Source of the DNA: Pseudevernia furfuracea
Lineage: Eukaryota; Ascomycota; Lecanoromycetes; Lecanorales; Parmeliaceae
DNA: 64,000 bases
Direction of reading: 5' to 3'
NCBI GenBank assembly: GCA_022315425.1
Contig: JAIUPT010000021.1
Location: forward strand, 806,001-870,000
Shown: one piece after another, positions 32,201-44,280 of the stretch
Layout: each line of letters opens with the position of its first letter
How positions within the stretch are numbered: position 1 is the first letter of the stretch
Position numbers and translations under genes: made by a program
The notes under the pieces: model-generated
What the model was told of the DNA's origin: nothing
What the model saw: only the letters and a program-made list of their open reading frames with translations
Databases searched by the model: none

Positions 32201-35200
32201 ACTCCAGTGTGGGATGTTCGCTGTTCAGTACGCCTGCGCTATGTCTTGGATCGACTCCGGGCTCCAAGTAGAAGCTGTGGTCGGTCACAGTTTTGGGGAA
32301 TTGACAGCATTAGCAGTTTCGGGTATCCTATCCCTCAAAGACGCTGTCAAGCTTGTCGCTACCCGAGCTGTATTGATGAAATCAAAATGGGGACCCCACC
32401 GAGGCACAATGCTTTTGGTAGGCGCAACTACTGACTTGGTGAAAAAAATGATCGCTGGAAATCAAGATGTCGAAATTGCTTGCCACAATGCTCCAGCAAC
32501 CCAGATTGTCGTGGGCACGGAAACCGCCATTTCAAAGGTCGAAGATCTTGTCAAACAAGGGTCGGAATATGGTGGCATCAAGATTCAGCGCCTGGACGTC
32601 ACGCATGGCTTCCATTCCCAATTCACCGAGCCACTGCTGAAGGATCTTGCTGATGTCGCCCATTCTTTGGTCTTCAAAGAGCCATCAATTCATCTAGAAT
32701 CCTGCACCTTTGAAGAGCTTCACGAAGTAAGACCCGAACGTATCGTCCAGCACACTCGAGAGCCTGTCTTTTTCCACCACGCTGTACGCCGTTTGGAGCA
32801 GCGGTTTGGCTCATGTCTGTGGCTCGAAGCTGGCTTCGACTCTCCGATCACATCGATGGTCAAGAGGGCCGTTGAAGTGCCGGAGAGGCATCACTTTCAG
32901 GATATGAAGACCCCAAGCGGAACAAATCCTGCCGTCATGCTTCCTACCATAACAACCAAAATTTGGCAAGAGGGTGCCTCATCCTCCTTTTGGGGCTTCC
33001 GTCCTTTCCATGAAACGAATGTCAAGCAAATATGGTTGCCACCATACCAATTCGAAAAAAGCTACCATTGGATGCCCTACGTTGATCATGCTCTGGAGAT
33101 AAGTGAAAAACAAGCTGCCGGCGGCAAACTCGAACCTGTGGTTGAAGGAACAAGTAAGCCCCTACAACTGGTCGAACATCCGACGAAGCCCAAAGAAGAC
33201 GGTGAATATACCATCAACACGCGAGCGCAGCGTTACATCGACATCGTTTCCGGTCACGCCGTTCTACACAGACCATTGTGCCCTGCAGCTATGTACATGG
33301 AATGCGCAGTGATGGCCGCTCAATTATCACTCGGCAAAACTGAGAGGTCGGATCTTTGGTTTGAGAATCTAACCTTCGACGCGCCTCTCGGAGTTGACCA
33401 TGGCCGCGACGTTAGTGTTGTCTTGAAAAAGGATGGTTCAAACAAGGCTTGGTCTTTTGTTGCCAGGAGCATAAGCAAAGCCGATCCAAAGCCCAAACCG
33501 ACATTGCACGCTAAAGGAAACTTTGGTTTCTCTTCGAGTACTCGACTTGATCGGTATGACAGACTCATGACCAGCCGCATAGCACAGCTCAAGGAGCAGT
33601 CCGGAACTGAGAAGTTGAAGTCCAAACGAGCCTATGAACTGTTTTCCAGAATCGTCTCCTACGCAGAGCTTTTGAAAGGAATATCGTCAATCACGTTGGG
33701 GGACTCGGAAGCATTGGCGATGATCGATGTACCACTCCATGACAGTACCAACGATAGCACTGCGAAAGGAATTTGCGACACTGTGGCGTTGGACACATTC
33801 ATCCAGGTAGCAGGTGTGCTTATCAATTCCAGCGATCAGTGTGCAGGGGATCAGGTTTTTGTTGCAACCGGTGTGGAGAACTTTTTAATGACCTCGGCAT
33901 GCGACTTTGACAGGTCCAAAAAGTGGATTGTGTTTGCCATGTTTACACCTATGGGCGACGGTAAAGCAATGGGAGACGTTTTTGTCCTAACAAGAGACAA
34001 TGTCTTGGTCATGACGGTAATGGGTGTACAGTTTACCAGGCTTCCGATCACAAGGTTAGAAAAGATGCTGGATTCTGCGAATCCTAAAGCTCGCGAGGCG
34101 CCGGTGATAAAGCCACCTCAGCCACACTTCATAGATTCGACACCGGACTCCTCGAGCCAGAAACAGAGCGATTCCGACAGTGATGAGGATGGTCTGCGGT
34201 CTGGAGAAAGTAGTGCCACCTCTCTTGACAGCGACTCGGAGACGCCTGAGGACGATGGCGCCGCTGTGAAAACACTGAAGTCTCTCATTGCATCGTATGT
34301 CGGATTGGCCGAAGATGCCATTTCCGATGATGCGAATATTGCGGACCTGGGTGTCGACTCCCTAGCTGCTACAGAGCTAGCCGATGAGGTTTCGAATACG
34401 TTCTCTAAAGACGTCGCTGGCGACGACCTGATGATGATGACATTCGGTGAACTTTGTCAAATGGTGGCCCCCCAGAGAGCAGCCAAACCCGCCAAGGCGA
34501 GTAAACCTGCTCCGTCCCACAGTTTGCCACCTCCAAGTATCTTGCCCGGCAAACCCGAAGCCTCCAAGCCTGTAGCAGAGGCTATATCTAAAGCAGCTCC
34601 TGCAGTATCTGACACCACTGTCGTGCGATCTGATCCCATCCAAATCCTTCGAGATTGTGATGTCATGTTCGACTCGTCTGCTGATAAACATGGCTTCACT
34701 GATTACTGGAACTCAGTTGCCCCAAAGCAGAATGACCTCGTCTTGACGTACATCGGTGAGGAACTCAGGAAGCTCAATTTTGATCTCTGGACGGCTGAAG
34801 CTGGATCAATCCTTCCAAGTATTGAGTACCTTCCAAAGCATGAACAAGTTGTTCAAAGACTGTGGGATATCCTCAATGATCATGGCATTGTGTATCGCTA
34901 CGACAACAAGATGATACGGTCCAGTAAGCCGCTTCCGACCATACCTTCCACAGATTTGCTCAACGAACTCATCGCCACGTTTCCGAAATACGCCAATGAG
35001 AATCGACTCATGTCTGTCACAGCACCCCATTTCGCGGATGGGTTGACTGGGAAAACTGATCATATCGGCTTGCTCTTCGGGAACCAGTTCGGCCAGGATT
35101 GCCTGAACGACTTTTACAACAACTCGCCCCAGCTCGCAGTGATGACGAGTCATCTGCTCAACTTTTTCACTAAGCTTCTGGAGGAAAGTGCACCTGAAGG

Positions 35201-37061
35201 CACTCTTAGAATTCTCGAAGTTGGCGGCGGCTTCGGAGGTACCACCAAACGACTGGCAGAGTTGCTGGAAAAGTCTGGTCGACCTGTGGAGTACACTTTT
35301 ACCGATGTCTCGGCTCTGCTAGTTAAAGAAGCACGGAAGAAGTTTGCAAATTACTCTTGGATGGACTTCCAGTCCTTGAACCTCGAGCGAGATCCTTCAG
35401 CCTCTCTCCAAGGCACATACGACGTTGTAATTGGGACCAATGTGGTGCATGCCACATCAAGTATCGTGGGATCGACAAAACGATTGAGATCCCTTCTGAA
35501 GAAGGGTGGCTTTATCGTCTTGTCGGAAGTCACCCGTATCGTGGACTGGTACGATCTAGTTTACGGACTCCTAGACGGTTGGTGGGCGTTCAAAGACTCT
35601 AGGATCTACCCATTGCAGCCCGCCGATGACTGGGTGAAAGACTTGCAGGAGGCTGGGTTCGAAACTGTATCTTACTCGAAGGGAGAGACTGAGGAGTCCA
35701 ACACACAGCAACTCATCATTGGTTCCACAAGGCAAAGCAAGGTACCACTAACTAGCCAGCCTGTGAAAGCCAGGCTAAGACAAAGCTACAGAATTGAGAC
35801 GATGCCCTACAAGATCGTTGACGATACGGAGATACCGGCGGACGTGTACTTCCCGGAGATTCTGGCGGGCACAGAACCCATGCCAATAGGTAATCTCACC
35901 TAATATGTTGATACATCACAGGTAGACGCTTACTTTTGACGTAGCACTCATGATCCATGGTGGCGGTTACATGACACTTTCTAGACGTGCCGTTAGACCC
36001 CATCAAACACAATTTCTCCTTGACAACGGTTACCTTCCCGTCAGTGTGGACTATCGACTATGCCCCGAGATCGATATGATTAGCGGACCGATAACGGATT
36101 GTCGAGACGCTCTAGACTGGGTGCGAAACAAGCTGCCTGCAATTGCTCGAACTCGCGGGATCGCCGTGGATCCGACAAAAGTCCTTGCCGTTGGTTGGTC
36201 AACCGGTGGGCATTTGGCCATGACCACAGCGTGGACATGTGAGGAAGTGGGACAAGCGCCGCCTACTGCAATCCTTTGCTTCTACGGTCCAACCGATTTC
36301 GAATCCGAAGGTGCGTCTCCATCCAACTTTCCTCAAAATGCGTATCCCGCCTTTTCCCAAACTTGAAATTGGCTGTGTTCCTACATTGTCGCTGACTATC
36401 GTCGCAGAGATTGATCGTCCGCGCGCGGAGCAGTACCCGGAGCGATCCTTGTCTCTGGATCAGATCCGCAAATCTCTACCAACACAACCTGTAAGTCTTC
36501 GACCTTTGTTTCCGAGCTTCCTTTTCCTCCTCTGTGAATTGTTATCCCTAAAGAACTTCTTCACACAATGGATGTCCTGCGCTCACTAACAACACTTCTT
36601 TTCGCCTGCAGATCACATCCTATGACTCTCCTACCGGCACGGATAGCACCAATCTAGGCTGGGTTCGGCCGGGCGATCCACGCTCGGAGCTCGTCCTCTC
36701 CCTCTTTAAAGAGTCTCATGGTCTCAGAGTGATGCTCAACGGCCTTTCTGCAGCTGCTTTAGCCAGCCCTCCTCCGCCGGCCACAGTTCAGGCCATCAGT
36801 CCTATGGCGCAGCTCAAAGCGGGAAAGTACAGAGTGCCAACTTTTGTGATCCATTCGGATCGAGATGAAATAACGCCGTTTCGAGCTAGCGAGGCTTTTG
36901 TTGAGGAGCTGAAGCGGAGAGGCGTGAGGGGAGAATTGGGTAGAGTGAAGGGAAAAGGGCATATCCATGATTTGGCGTTGAAACCGGGACAAGATGGGTG
37001 GCAGGAAGGCGTTGGTGTGGGTTACTCATTTGTTTTCCAAGTTATTGGAAAGGGTGAGTGA
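29255..37061 (+). CDS. Non-reducing polyketide synthase, SAT-KS-AT-PT-ACP-CMeT-hydrolase
   Basis: The gene has five exons, 29255-29872, 29925-35889, 35945-36310, 36408-36490 and 36612-37061, giving 2,493 residues, the usual size for this class. SAT loads the starter (GYCGG, Cys137). KS condenses units (DTACSS, Cys557; His692; His731). AT selects malonyl (GHSFGE, Ser995). PT shapes ring closure (SGHAVLHRPLCPA, His1317; LDTF, Asp1496). There is one ACP (GVDSL, Ser1685). CMeT has its SAM site EVGGGFGGTT near 1971-1980. The C-terminal alpha/beta hydrolase has HGGGY (2199-2203), GWSTGG (Ser2280), an acid in HSDRDE (Asp2427 or 2429) and GHIHD (His2461 or 2463). All catalytic residues are present. 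The layout and the GWVRPGDPRSELVLSLFKE block match synthases of 3,5-dimethylorsellinic or 5-methylorsellinic acid type, so a C-methylated aromatic acid is likely; chain length and methyl count cannot be told. The start is the first true ATG in frame; the codons upstream offer only TTG. Confidence 0.95.
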
Positions 37062-39329
37062 GTCTTGAAGGGAAAAAAGTAAGGCCATTCAACATGGCAG
37101 CCTTTCTACCTCGGGCGTTATCCTCTTTTCAATAGTGTACTTGTACCAGAAGGCTTGCGGCGTGCCATACTCGCCTTAATATAATAATAGTTATAGAGCT
37201 GGGTAATATCCACCTCGCCGTCGTACTCTGCATCGTCGTCTTGAGACCTCGCCATTGCGCCAACCGTAGGCAGAACGAGCTTCCAAAGTGACAAATATTG
37301 ACGTTGATTGTCTCTCGCTTAGCAATGCTATTAGAGTATTCACCGTGGCCACATCGCTGTTGCTGCTACCGCGGAAGATGGGAGTACATTCCTTTAAGCT
37401 TCGTTGTCATAGTCCACATTTTCGTCGCCAACCAACTGGGTTTTACGAGGTTTCATGCCTTTTCTGACTATCATCGCTATTGACAGCGTGATTGGCACAG
37501 ATTCTATCTGATTACATACAATCTGCCAATTGGGCCCAATCGAGGCCTTTCCTGTAGTCTCCGGTCACTGCAGCTCCTATTTTATAGACTTTGAACAGCA
37601 TCTCGATCTCAGACCCTCCTGTATCGAACGGTCATGTTCGGGTTTGCACTGGATCTGTGACCTTTTGCAGAGGGAGAATCACATCCCTGGGGGCCGACCA
37701 GAAGACAAAGTCTTAGTCATTTCCTCTGTTCCTGGTCCAAACCAAGGGTGGCGGTCCGGCGTAGCTTGTTGCTTTAGAGCGAATGCGGCCGGAGTGGTGA
37801 TAGGTAGGATGTCAGTGATATCAGCAGGGCTGCTTAGTGGGGTAGAAATATGGCTTCCGCCAGCGTTGGTAGGTTGTGAAAGGCAGTTTCCCCGGGAGAG
37901 TGAAGGTGTGGTGTTCTGCGCGGGCTGCTCCCTGCTCAATCGCTCGGTCTCTCGCAATTATTGCAACTTCAATAAAGCCTGCTTTCGCAATAACAAAAAA
38001 GCTTTGTGGGCGGCGATTTGCTGCGAGCGAGAAGGTAAGTCGTGGATGCGTTGTTGCTCCAAATCTTGCATCTGCTGAAAGGCAAAGTCTCGCTGGGCTT
38101 CGAGTTTTCGCTGAGCTTCGAGGCTGCATTTGATTTCGTAGGGCCGGGTTCGTCTCGCACTCTTTCGTGATCAGCCTAGAGCAACTCCGATTGTCTCTGC
38201 TCTTCTAGGGCTATGAGACGGAATCGCTTCGAGCTCCGGGACTTACCACGGTGTTGTTGTTTCTAAGAATGAAATGGTAGGCATGAAAAAAGGAATAAAG
38301 GAGAATATAAAATAAAATTCCCGTGGTGGAATACTAGAGCTTGGCGCCAAGCAGTCTCGAGAAACTTCGAGATCGATATCATGCTTTCCCCGTCTCTATT
38401 GTTTACACGTCCAACCATATCAGCCAAGCTATGCGCTTGCCGCCAGCCACATACAAAGACACAATGGCCCGTTGCCATCCAAATACCGCTATCTGTAACC
38501 TACGTGCTTCCCGTCAGCCCCATATGACATCTCCATTGTCCATGCCCATCATTAATTTTGAGACCTTGACAGCTCCTTGCATAATGTACGGGAGAGAAGG
38601 TCTCTAAGCCGCCAATCAGCAAGCGAGGGTGGAGGTGATAGAAGACAGAGTTCGCAAATGATTCTTCCCTTAAGACCGCATTGCCCTTTTCTTTCTCCTT
38701 GCTATTGATTTGAAAGACAGCTTGAGGCTCTATCAGTAGAGCGTAGGACCTCTAGGTACCTAGGTCCTTTACAGCAAGCAAGATGATGGTTTGGCGTTTG
38801 GGAGTTGGGACTGGGGACAGAATCCTGAACCCCAAATAGATGTAAGCTTGTTCCTTAGCGTTGCTTTTCTGCGGGGAAATCCAGGGTCAATCCAATTTAA
38901 TTGTGAATGCGAGATCTAAATCTTATCGCCGTACTCGTACTCTACTCTAGGGCTGATACCTTCCACATTCATTCTGTTGATGAGACGCCGGAGATGCATT
39001 CGTGTGCTGGGCCGGAGATTGGAAAATCATGGGAAAAAACATAATAATAGATCAATCAGAGTCAGACCATCTCTCACGAAATGTGTTGGAAGACGGGTTG
39101 GCTCGGTGGCTCTGAATTGCCGCTCGGTACTCTACACCTGGGACCTGGCTAAAATATTAGTCCCTCCTCGAGCCTGAGCCTCTGTACCTTGCGCTTTAAG
39201 TAACACCAATCATAGGACACTCTCTGTTTAAATAATTTCCGTCTTCAGCGCCCAAGCTTCTGTAATCCCCACGCATCCATTTTGCTTCTGCACTGACCTC
39301 GATTCAATCGCTCAACCACTTTCGCTATC
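37062..39329. other. Intergenic region right of the PKS
   Basis: No intact gene is supported in 2.3 kb. The only coding-like signal is a stop-interrupted coiled-coil frame on the minus strand (37679-38230), listed separately. The segment 39190-39329 is pyrimidine-rich and probably holds the promoter of the cell-surface protein gene. Confidence 0.55.
37679..38230 (-). pseudogene. Decayed Gln-rich coiled-coil coding remnant
   Basis: On the minus strand, one frame reads LEAQRKLEAQRDFAFQQMQ then DLEQQRIHD and continues about 150 codons to a stop at 37679, broken by a single TAA after LLKLQ. Upstream, in another frame, RLIALEEQRQSELL is followed by TAG. The Gln/Glu/Arg heptad pattern looks like real coiled-coil coding sequence that has lost its frame. 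It may be the C-terminal end of a DDE transposase or a structural protein; I cannot tell which. Confidence 0.35.
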
Positions 39330-40301
39330 ATGATGCTTCCATCACACTCTTTCGTTTTGCTCCTCCTCTCCTACGCGCACCTTATCGCATGCGACGACAC
39401 TTTGCATGCCAGAGGGGCTTGCAGCAGCAGCTTCACTGTATGCAACCCCAAAGGCGCCGCTACAACAAATGAACCTCCAATCGGCACTGGAATCTCTTCC
39501 CTCTTCGTCCATGTCGTCGACACCCTCGATAGCGCTAATTTAGCAAAGCGAGAAGCTGGGCGAGATGATGGTGTAATAGAGACTCGAGCATCAGGGGGCA
39601 GTCTTTGCTGTAAGTACCAGGCGTCCATGACCAACATGATCGGTATTGACTCTCGTTGAAGGTGCCGATGGAACCATATGCCTACTTCTCCAGGACTTCG
39701 AGCTTCCCTTCTGCTATGTGAGCATCGCCATGCTCAATCACCTACCCTACAAACGCTGATTTGTTAGGACAACTACACTACCAACTACTTTCTCCCTGGC
39801 GGGTCCTACGGCCAAGTCCACGATGGCTCTTACACCTCGACCAACGGCTCTACAGCAAATCTACTTACGGGAAATTACACACTTGGGGACGGGTATTCGG
39901 GCAATATCTACGGCACGCCCGCAACCCCTTTAAACACTGCGACTCTGACGCTGCCTACACAAGACACCTCCTCGGGAATTGGTAGTGCCATACCGGTAAC
40001 GGCATTGGGTCAAGAGATTACATATACCACCACAATTCCTGGCACAACGGTTTCGCCTTCAGTGGTCTCAACTACAATCTCAGCCTTGACAATCACAGGT
40101 GGCAGTACCGTTGGGTCTGTTATGGCCGAGGCTCTGACTACTGTGCCAGGCACCACTGTTGCACCAGAGGTCACCACTGTTACAACAAGACTTGCAGCTT
40201 CCGCAACCAAGAAGAGCTTCGGAACAGCCCTGATGCCGACTCTTTCCGGTTTCGTTGGTACTGCCCTGGTGGGATTGATCTTGAGACGTGTGCTAAGTTA
40301 A
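39330..40301 (+). CDS. Secreted Ser/Thr-rich cell-surface protein, probably GPI-anchored
   Basis: The gene has three exons, 39330-39609, 39662-39717 and 39768-40301, giving 289 residues. The introns (52 and 50 nt) have GTAAGT and GTGAGC donors and join to give the cysteine-rich block SLCCADGT..CLLLQDFELPFCY, then DNYTTNYFLPGGSYG. A signal peptide is clear (hydrophobic residues 8-20, FVLLLLSYAHLIAC). The middle carries several N-glycosylation sites (NYT, NGS, NYT). The Thr/Ser-rich region contains two TTVPGTTV-like repeats. The C-terminus is hydrophobic (about 268-284) and preceded by small residues, as in a GPI signal, though it ends RRVLS, so a plain membrane anchor is possible. I recognise the family as widespread in filamentous ascomycetes, of unknown function and presumably in the wall. 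Confidence 0.85.
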
Positions 40302-41496
40302 GAGTAACGGATGAATCGCACGATCATCATGCGTCATGATTTCCTATTTTAACAAGATACCCCTTCTTGTTCCGGCTTTCTAGCGTTTATGCGGTTATTT
40401 CTCAGAATGATCGTAATTCTTATTGATATTGGGATCATGTATAGTTATCGTTGGGAAAATTTTGATTCTCTTCGACGAAGTTGCTTTGTCGAGCCTGTAA
40501 CATTTGACAAACCTTAGCCTCAATCTTGAGGCACACCTGTAGTTCTCAACTACACAATCATGCAAATCAAACTCCTTCATTTTCTTATGGTGACCTCGCG
40601 CGCGAATTATTCAGCTTCCATTCAGCCAGCTGCTCGTCGGTCCAAGCCTCATATCCCAAAGCCTCTCTCAATCCCGGCTAGTACACACAAGCACCGAACA
40701 CAGGCTCCTCCTGTTCCTGCGTCCCCTCGTTCGTCCAGAAGATGGGATCCCGAACCCTTCCCAAGTTGAAGAGTAGCTCTACCGCTTCCTTGTTCGTCAT
40801 AGGAAACCATCTCAACATGCCAGCATCAGTCCACTGACGCAATTTGCTACGAGTTAAGGCAACAGTTGGCATTCGCAGTCGCCCCGAGCCACCAGATGCA
40901 ATTACCGGGTAGAGGATGTTCCGGAGCGTAATCCCGTGGGTCTTTGAAGGATATACTCGATCTCTGCGGCCGAAGTGACCAAGGGGTGTGCGTTTCTGTC
41001 TGCATTGTGGGGAGATGAGCCATGCATGCTTGGAAAAGGTTGTAGGAGTGAGGGGATGTCATCGTAAGACGAGACTTGATCAGAGAGGGTTGTGAGAATT
41101 GCAGGCTGTTATACGAGGGTTCTACTCGGGCAAAGCAAACGCTTGAATGGTGACGATTCAGGATGGAAAGATGACTCTTTCTGCCCCATTTTGAGGTTTC
41201 TGCATAAAAACGTCGACGGCGGATGTCCTTCGGCGAAACACCCAGTACTTGTGTCGTATTTCTGAGAGGCCAGCAGCTCAAGAACTCTGTCATTACATTT
41301 TTTCGATCCCTTGCTTGATACGAAAGCATTGACCGTGCTGCACGAAGTCTATGTCACCTGAATTTAGCGCAGCCGAGAAATCCCCGAAACTGCATCTCGG
41401 TCCGAGGCTTCCTTGTCCTTCCCGAGCATGGTTCTCCATCAACCTTGCCACCCCGGTGCTGAACTCCTCCACGCAACATCTGTGAAACATCTCATC
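40302..41496. other. Intergenic region left of the E2 gene, with one protein-like short frame
   Basis: No gene is firmly supported. On the minus strand, 40678-40872 encodes 64 residues from an ATG, including LRQWTDAGMLRWFPMTNKEAVELLFNLGRV, which has real-protein composition. The same frame stays open upstream to about 41055 without another ATG, so this could be the last exon of an unrecognised gene or a remnant. Confidence 0.4.
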
Positions 41497-42132
41497 ATGG
41501 CGAGCTCAGCAGCCTCCGGGCTCTTGAGTCGCCAGCTCAAGCTAATGCAAAGCGACAAGGACATCCCCGGCATCAGTTGCGGTCTTATTGGGAGCAACGT
41601 CTTCGAGTGGGAGGTCATGCTTATGATATCGGACGACTGCAAATACTACGGCGGTACGTTGCTGGACGGTTTCCCGTGAACGAGATAGGACACAGGGAAG
41701 GGGGAAGGCTGATGAAGGGATACAGGAGGATTCTACCGCGCTCATCTCATATTCCCACCCGAATACCCACATCTACCTCCCAAGATGACGTTCCAGACGC
41801 CCATATTTCACCCCAACGGTACGATCTATTCCATAATCGAGGAAACCCCTTACTAAACCGTGTTTCCTTCTACAGTCTATCCCTCTGGTGACGTCTGCAT
41901 CTCAATCCTACATGCGCCGGCCAATGACCCTTACGGTTACGAGCCTGCCAGTGAACGATGGTCGCCTGTCCAAACACCCGAGACTATTCTTCTGAGTGTG
42001 ATCAGTATGCTGAGTAGCCCGAACGATGAGAGCCCCGCGAATGTGGAGGCGGCGAGGTTGTGGAGGGAGGATACCAAAGAGTTTAGGAAGAGATGCAGGG
42101 CGAATGTCAGGGCGAGTTTGGGGGAGGAGTAG
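41497..42132 (+). CDS. Ubiquitin-conjugating enzyme E2, Ubc7/UBE2G1 type
   Basis: The gene has three exons, 41497-41653, 41726-41818 and 41876-42132, giving 168 residues, the usual size for Ubc7/UBE2G1. The introns are 72 and 57 nt. The catalytic cysteine is Cys91 in GDVCISIL, preceded by the HPN motif (about 81-83). The acidic loop ANDPYGYEPASERWSPV after the active site is the insertion that marks the Ubc7/G1/G2 and Cdc34 group. Family members transfer ubiquitin, build Lys48 chains and in yeast act in ER-associated degradation. The start was set at the ATG before ASSAASGLLSRQL because upstream codons do not match the family N-terminus. I cannot decide between the Ubc7 (G2) and UBE2G1 subgroups by eye. 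Confidence 0.93.
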
Positions 42133-42437
42133 GCGGAGATGAACGACTGGAAGTGAATTGTATATAAGGGTTGGAAGAAGGATGATGGAGGGGCGATAAT
42201 GTGTATACGGGTTACGAATTGTGTTTATAGGTGAGGTATGCGGGCAGCGTTTCAGAAGAACAGGTGGAGGCAAATGTGGACTCAGAGTGAGATGATGAGG
42301 GAATGGTTTTCTGTGTACTGTTGTTGGCTGGTTGTGTACAGCGAAAGTATCCACCCAGATTCTCTAGACTCCGCTATCTCGACAAGACCTCCTTTGCTAA
42401 GTTCACGAAACTCGCATAGCCGTCGTGCCTTTTGCTC

Positions 42438-42656
42438 TCAGCGACCCCCTTGCTTCGCATCCTGATCCCTAAACGCCTGCTGAATGGCCTTGGCTTCGGC
42501 ATAGTCTTTCGGATCGTGGAATTTCAAGCCGTAGCTCTGGGCGAAATTCGGAGAAACGCCGGTGCCTCCTTGACTTCCGGCTCCTTTGTTAGACTGGTTG
42601 GCTGACGAGCTGGATTTGCTGCTTGAGCCGTTGGGCTGTTTGCTGGAGGAAGGCAT
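42438..42656 (-). CDS. Small conserved fungal protein, 72 residues, function unknown
   Basis: A single minus-strand exon opens at ATG 42656 and ends at TGA 42438. The first 40 residues are disordered, rich in Ser, Gly and Asn. The C-terminal 30 residues, FAQSYGLKFHDPKDYAEAK then AIQQAFRDQDA, form a likely amphipathic helix and look conserved in type with small hypothetical proteins of other filamentous ascomycetes. The frame extends upstream to 42857, but only through non-ATG codons and unlike-protein sequence, so I kept the inner ATG. It converges with the E2 gene, 305 bp apart. Confidence 0.7.
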   Translation of the reverse strand: MPSSSKQPNGSSSKSSSSANQSNKGAGSQGGTGVSPNFAQSYGLKFHDPKDYAEAKAIQQAFRDQDAKQGGR

Positions 42657-43037
42657 GGTTGATGAGGCGTGGGTTTTGTGGTGAGGCCGTGATGAAAAGA
42701 TTTGCTGGGTTAATCTGTGGATATCCGAGAAGGACTGGAAGATATGTATGGGCGAGGTGCTGTTAACACAAGAAATGCAGCTCGAAGATGACTCCGCGAA
42801 GCTTGGCGCGCGCTTCTTTGGAGTGTGTTGAGAATGTCTCAGACCTACTTTACTCAAGGAGTCACATACATGTCAATGACGACAAGAACAAAGGTTGGGA
42901 AGTAAGAGGAAAGTCTGTTGATAAGTCTCTGACTGCTCTGAGAGTGTACTGAGCGGCTACCTTCAGACAGAAAAGCAGTAAAAACCTCCGATATCGCCCC
43001 GCCTCGAGGGTTGCCTGGACAATGCGCTTAGAACTGT

Positions 43038-43190
43038 GTCGGAATTGCACCTGATCCCAACCCACTTTTGAGGCCTAAGACCCTATCAACCACACCTAAA
43101 GGTTCAACGTATGCGCCCCCAAAAGAGAGTTCTAGGGCTGCCCTTTACAGGGCCACCTTCCGAAAGTAGGGTTAGGGCTGGTGCTAGCGT
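43038..43190. repeat. Direct repeat, left copy (partner 45779-45903)
   Basis: It shares TCGGAATTGC, CTTT/ACTTTTGAGG, GGGCT-CCC-TTAC-GGG and a final GTTAGGGTTAGGGCTGG-like block ending GCTAGCG with 45779-45903. The copies are diverged, mostly by substitutions. The arrangement is like degraded terminal repeats of an element of about 2.9 kb; the exact ends are not clear. Confidence 0.55.
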
Positions 43191-43602
43191 GGGGCAGTGG
43201 CTCGACCCGGGATAATGTTGAGGTCAGCCTTTCACCCGGCCAAAAATGGAGTTTCACGCACCATGCGCAAATTAATATTCAATATGATGCCTTTATGCAA
43301 GGTATATAAGTCTATCGAGGTTCCCATTCATACAAAAAAAGGGGGTTCATCTACCCCGAAAGCTGGCTCATCCAATTTAATAAGCAGTAAAGGCAATGTG
43401 AGTCATAAGGTACTCCAGCTCGATGACGGTTGCGGAGAATCTCAAAAAGCATCACCGTGTCCTGCGAACTGTTCCCTTAACCCAATTGCGTCTTGATTAG
43501 GTAGAGCGTGTCCTGGCGAAGACCTTGAAGTTTGCATGAGCAGGTCTGAGCAATTTAGCGGTAAATGCCGCAAGGGACATTTGTCGGCGATTCGACGAAG
43601 AC

Positions 43603-44280
43603 CTATATATACCTCAGAAGTTAGAGCCGAGTACCAAGGTGCTTTTTCCGCGCAGGCTCAGTAGCGAAACCACAAATCATCATTGCAGAGAGCTCAGACA
43701 GAAGGACGAAACCTCATTGCCCCTGGGATGGGGGACCGAACACTGGCCTTTTGTATGTGCCTGTGCCTGCCCATTTTCTTGCTCTCAGATCCTCTCATCC
43801 CACGCCTGGGTATCGGACTTGGCTGATCAAGGACCTATAAGTTTCCCCAGTGTTAGAGCCAGTACCAAGATGCTTTATCCGAATCTCGGATCCTATCAAG
43901 TCAAATCATCATTGCGGGTTTGGTGTAAGCTCAGAAAAAGGCAGGGAATCTTCATCGATACGGAAGGGAGATCGAATACTGGCCTTTGTAGGTGTCTAGG
44001 CCTTCCTGCTTTGAAGTCTTTTCCGTCTACTGCAATTCGACTTGGCTGATCAAGGACCTATATTTTCCCCAGTGTTAAAGCCAGTACCAAGATGCTTTAT
44101 CCGAATCTCGGATCCTATCATACAAAATCATCATTGCAGTGGACCATTGCAATGAACTCACAGAGGCGGTTCGAAATCGATGTCCCAGCAATGGGGGATG
44201 GACCATTGGCCTTAGCATATGCCCAAGGAGATATCGTAGCCTTCCTTCCTTTGCGGTCGGTGACGGTTGCGGAGTGACCT
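43603..44280. repeat. ~225-bp tandem repeat, 3 diverged copies
   Basis: Copies start near 43603, 43831 and 44054. Each begins with a GACCTATA-like block, then GTTAGAGCCAGTACCAAG followed by ATGCTTTATCCG. Copies two and three also share GAATCTCGGATCCTATCA and AAATCATCATTGC almost exactly. Each continues with AGCTCA..., GGGGGA-GAA-ACTGGCCTT and ends GACTTGGCTGATCAAGGACC. Copy one is the most diverged. Confidence 0.8.

Noticed and set aside
37530..38078. 182-codon plus-strand frame rich in Cys and Ser
   Set aside because: It is antisense to the coiled-coil remnant and lacks any recognisable feature.
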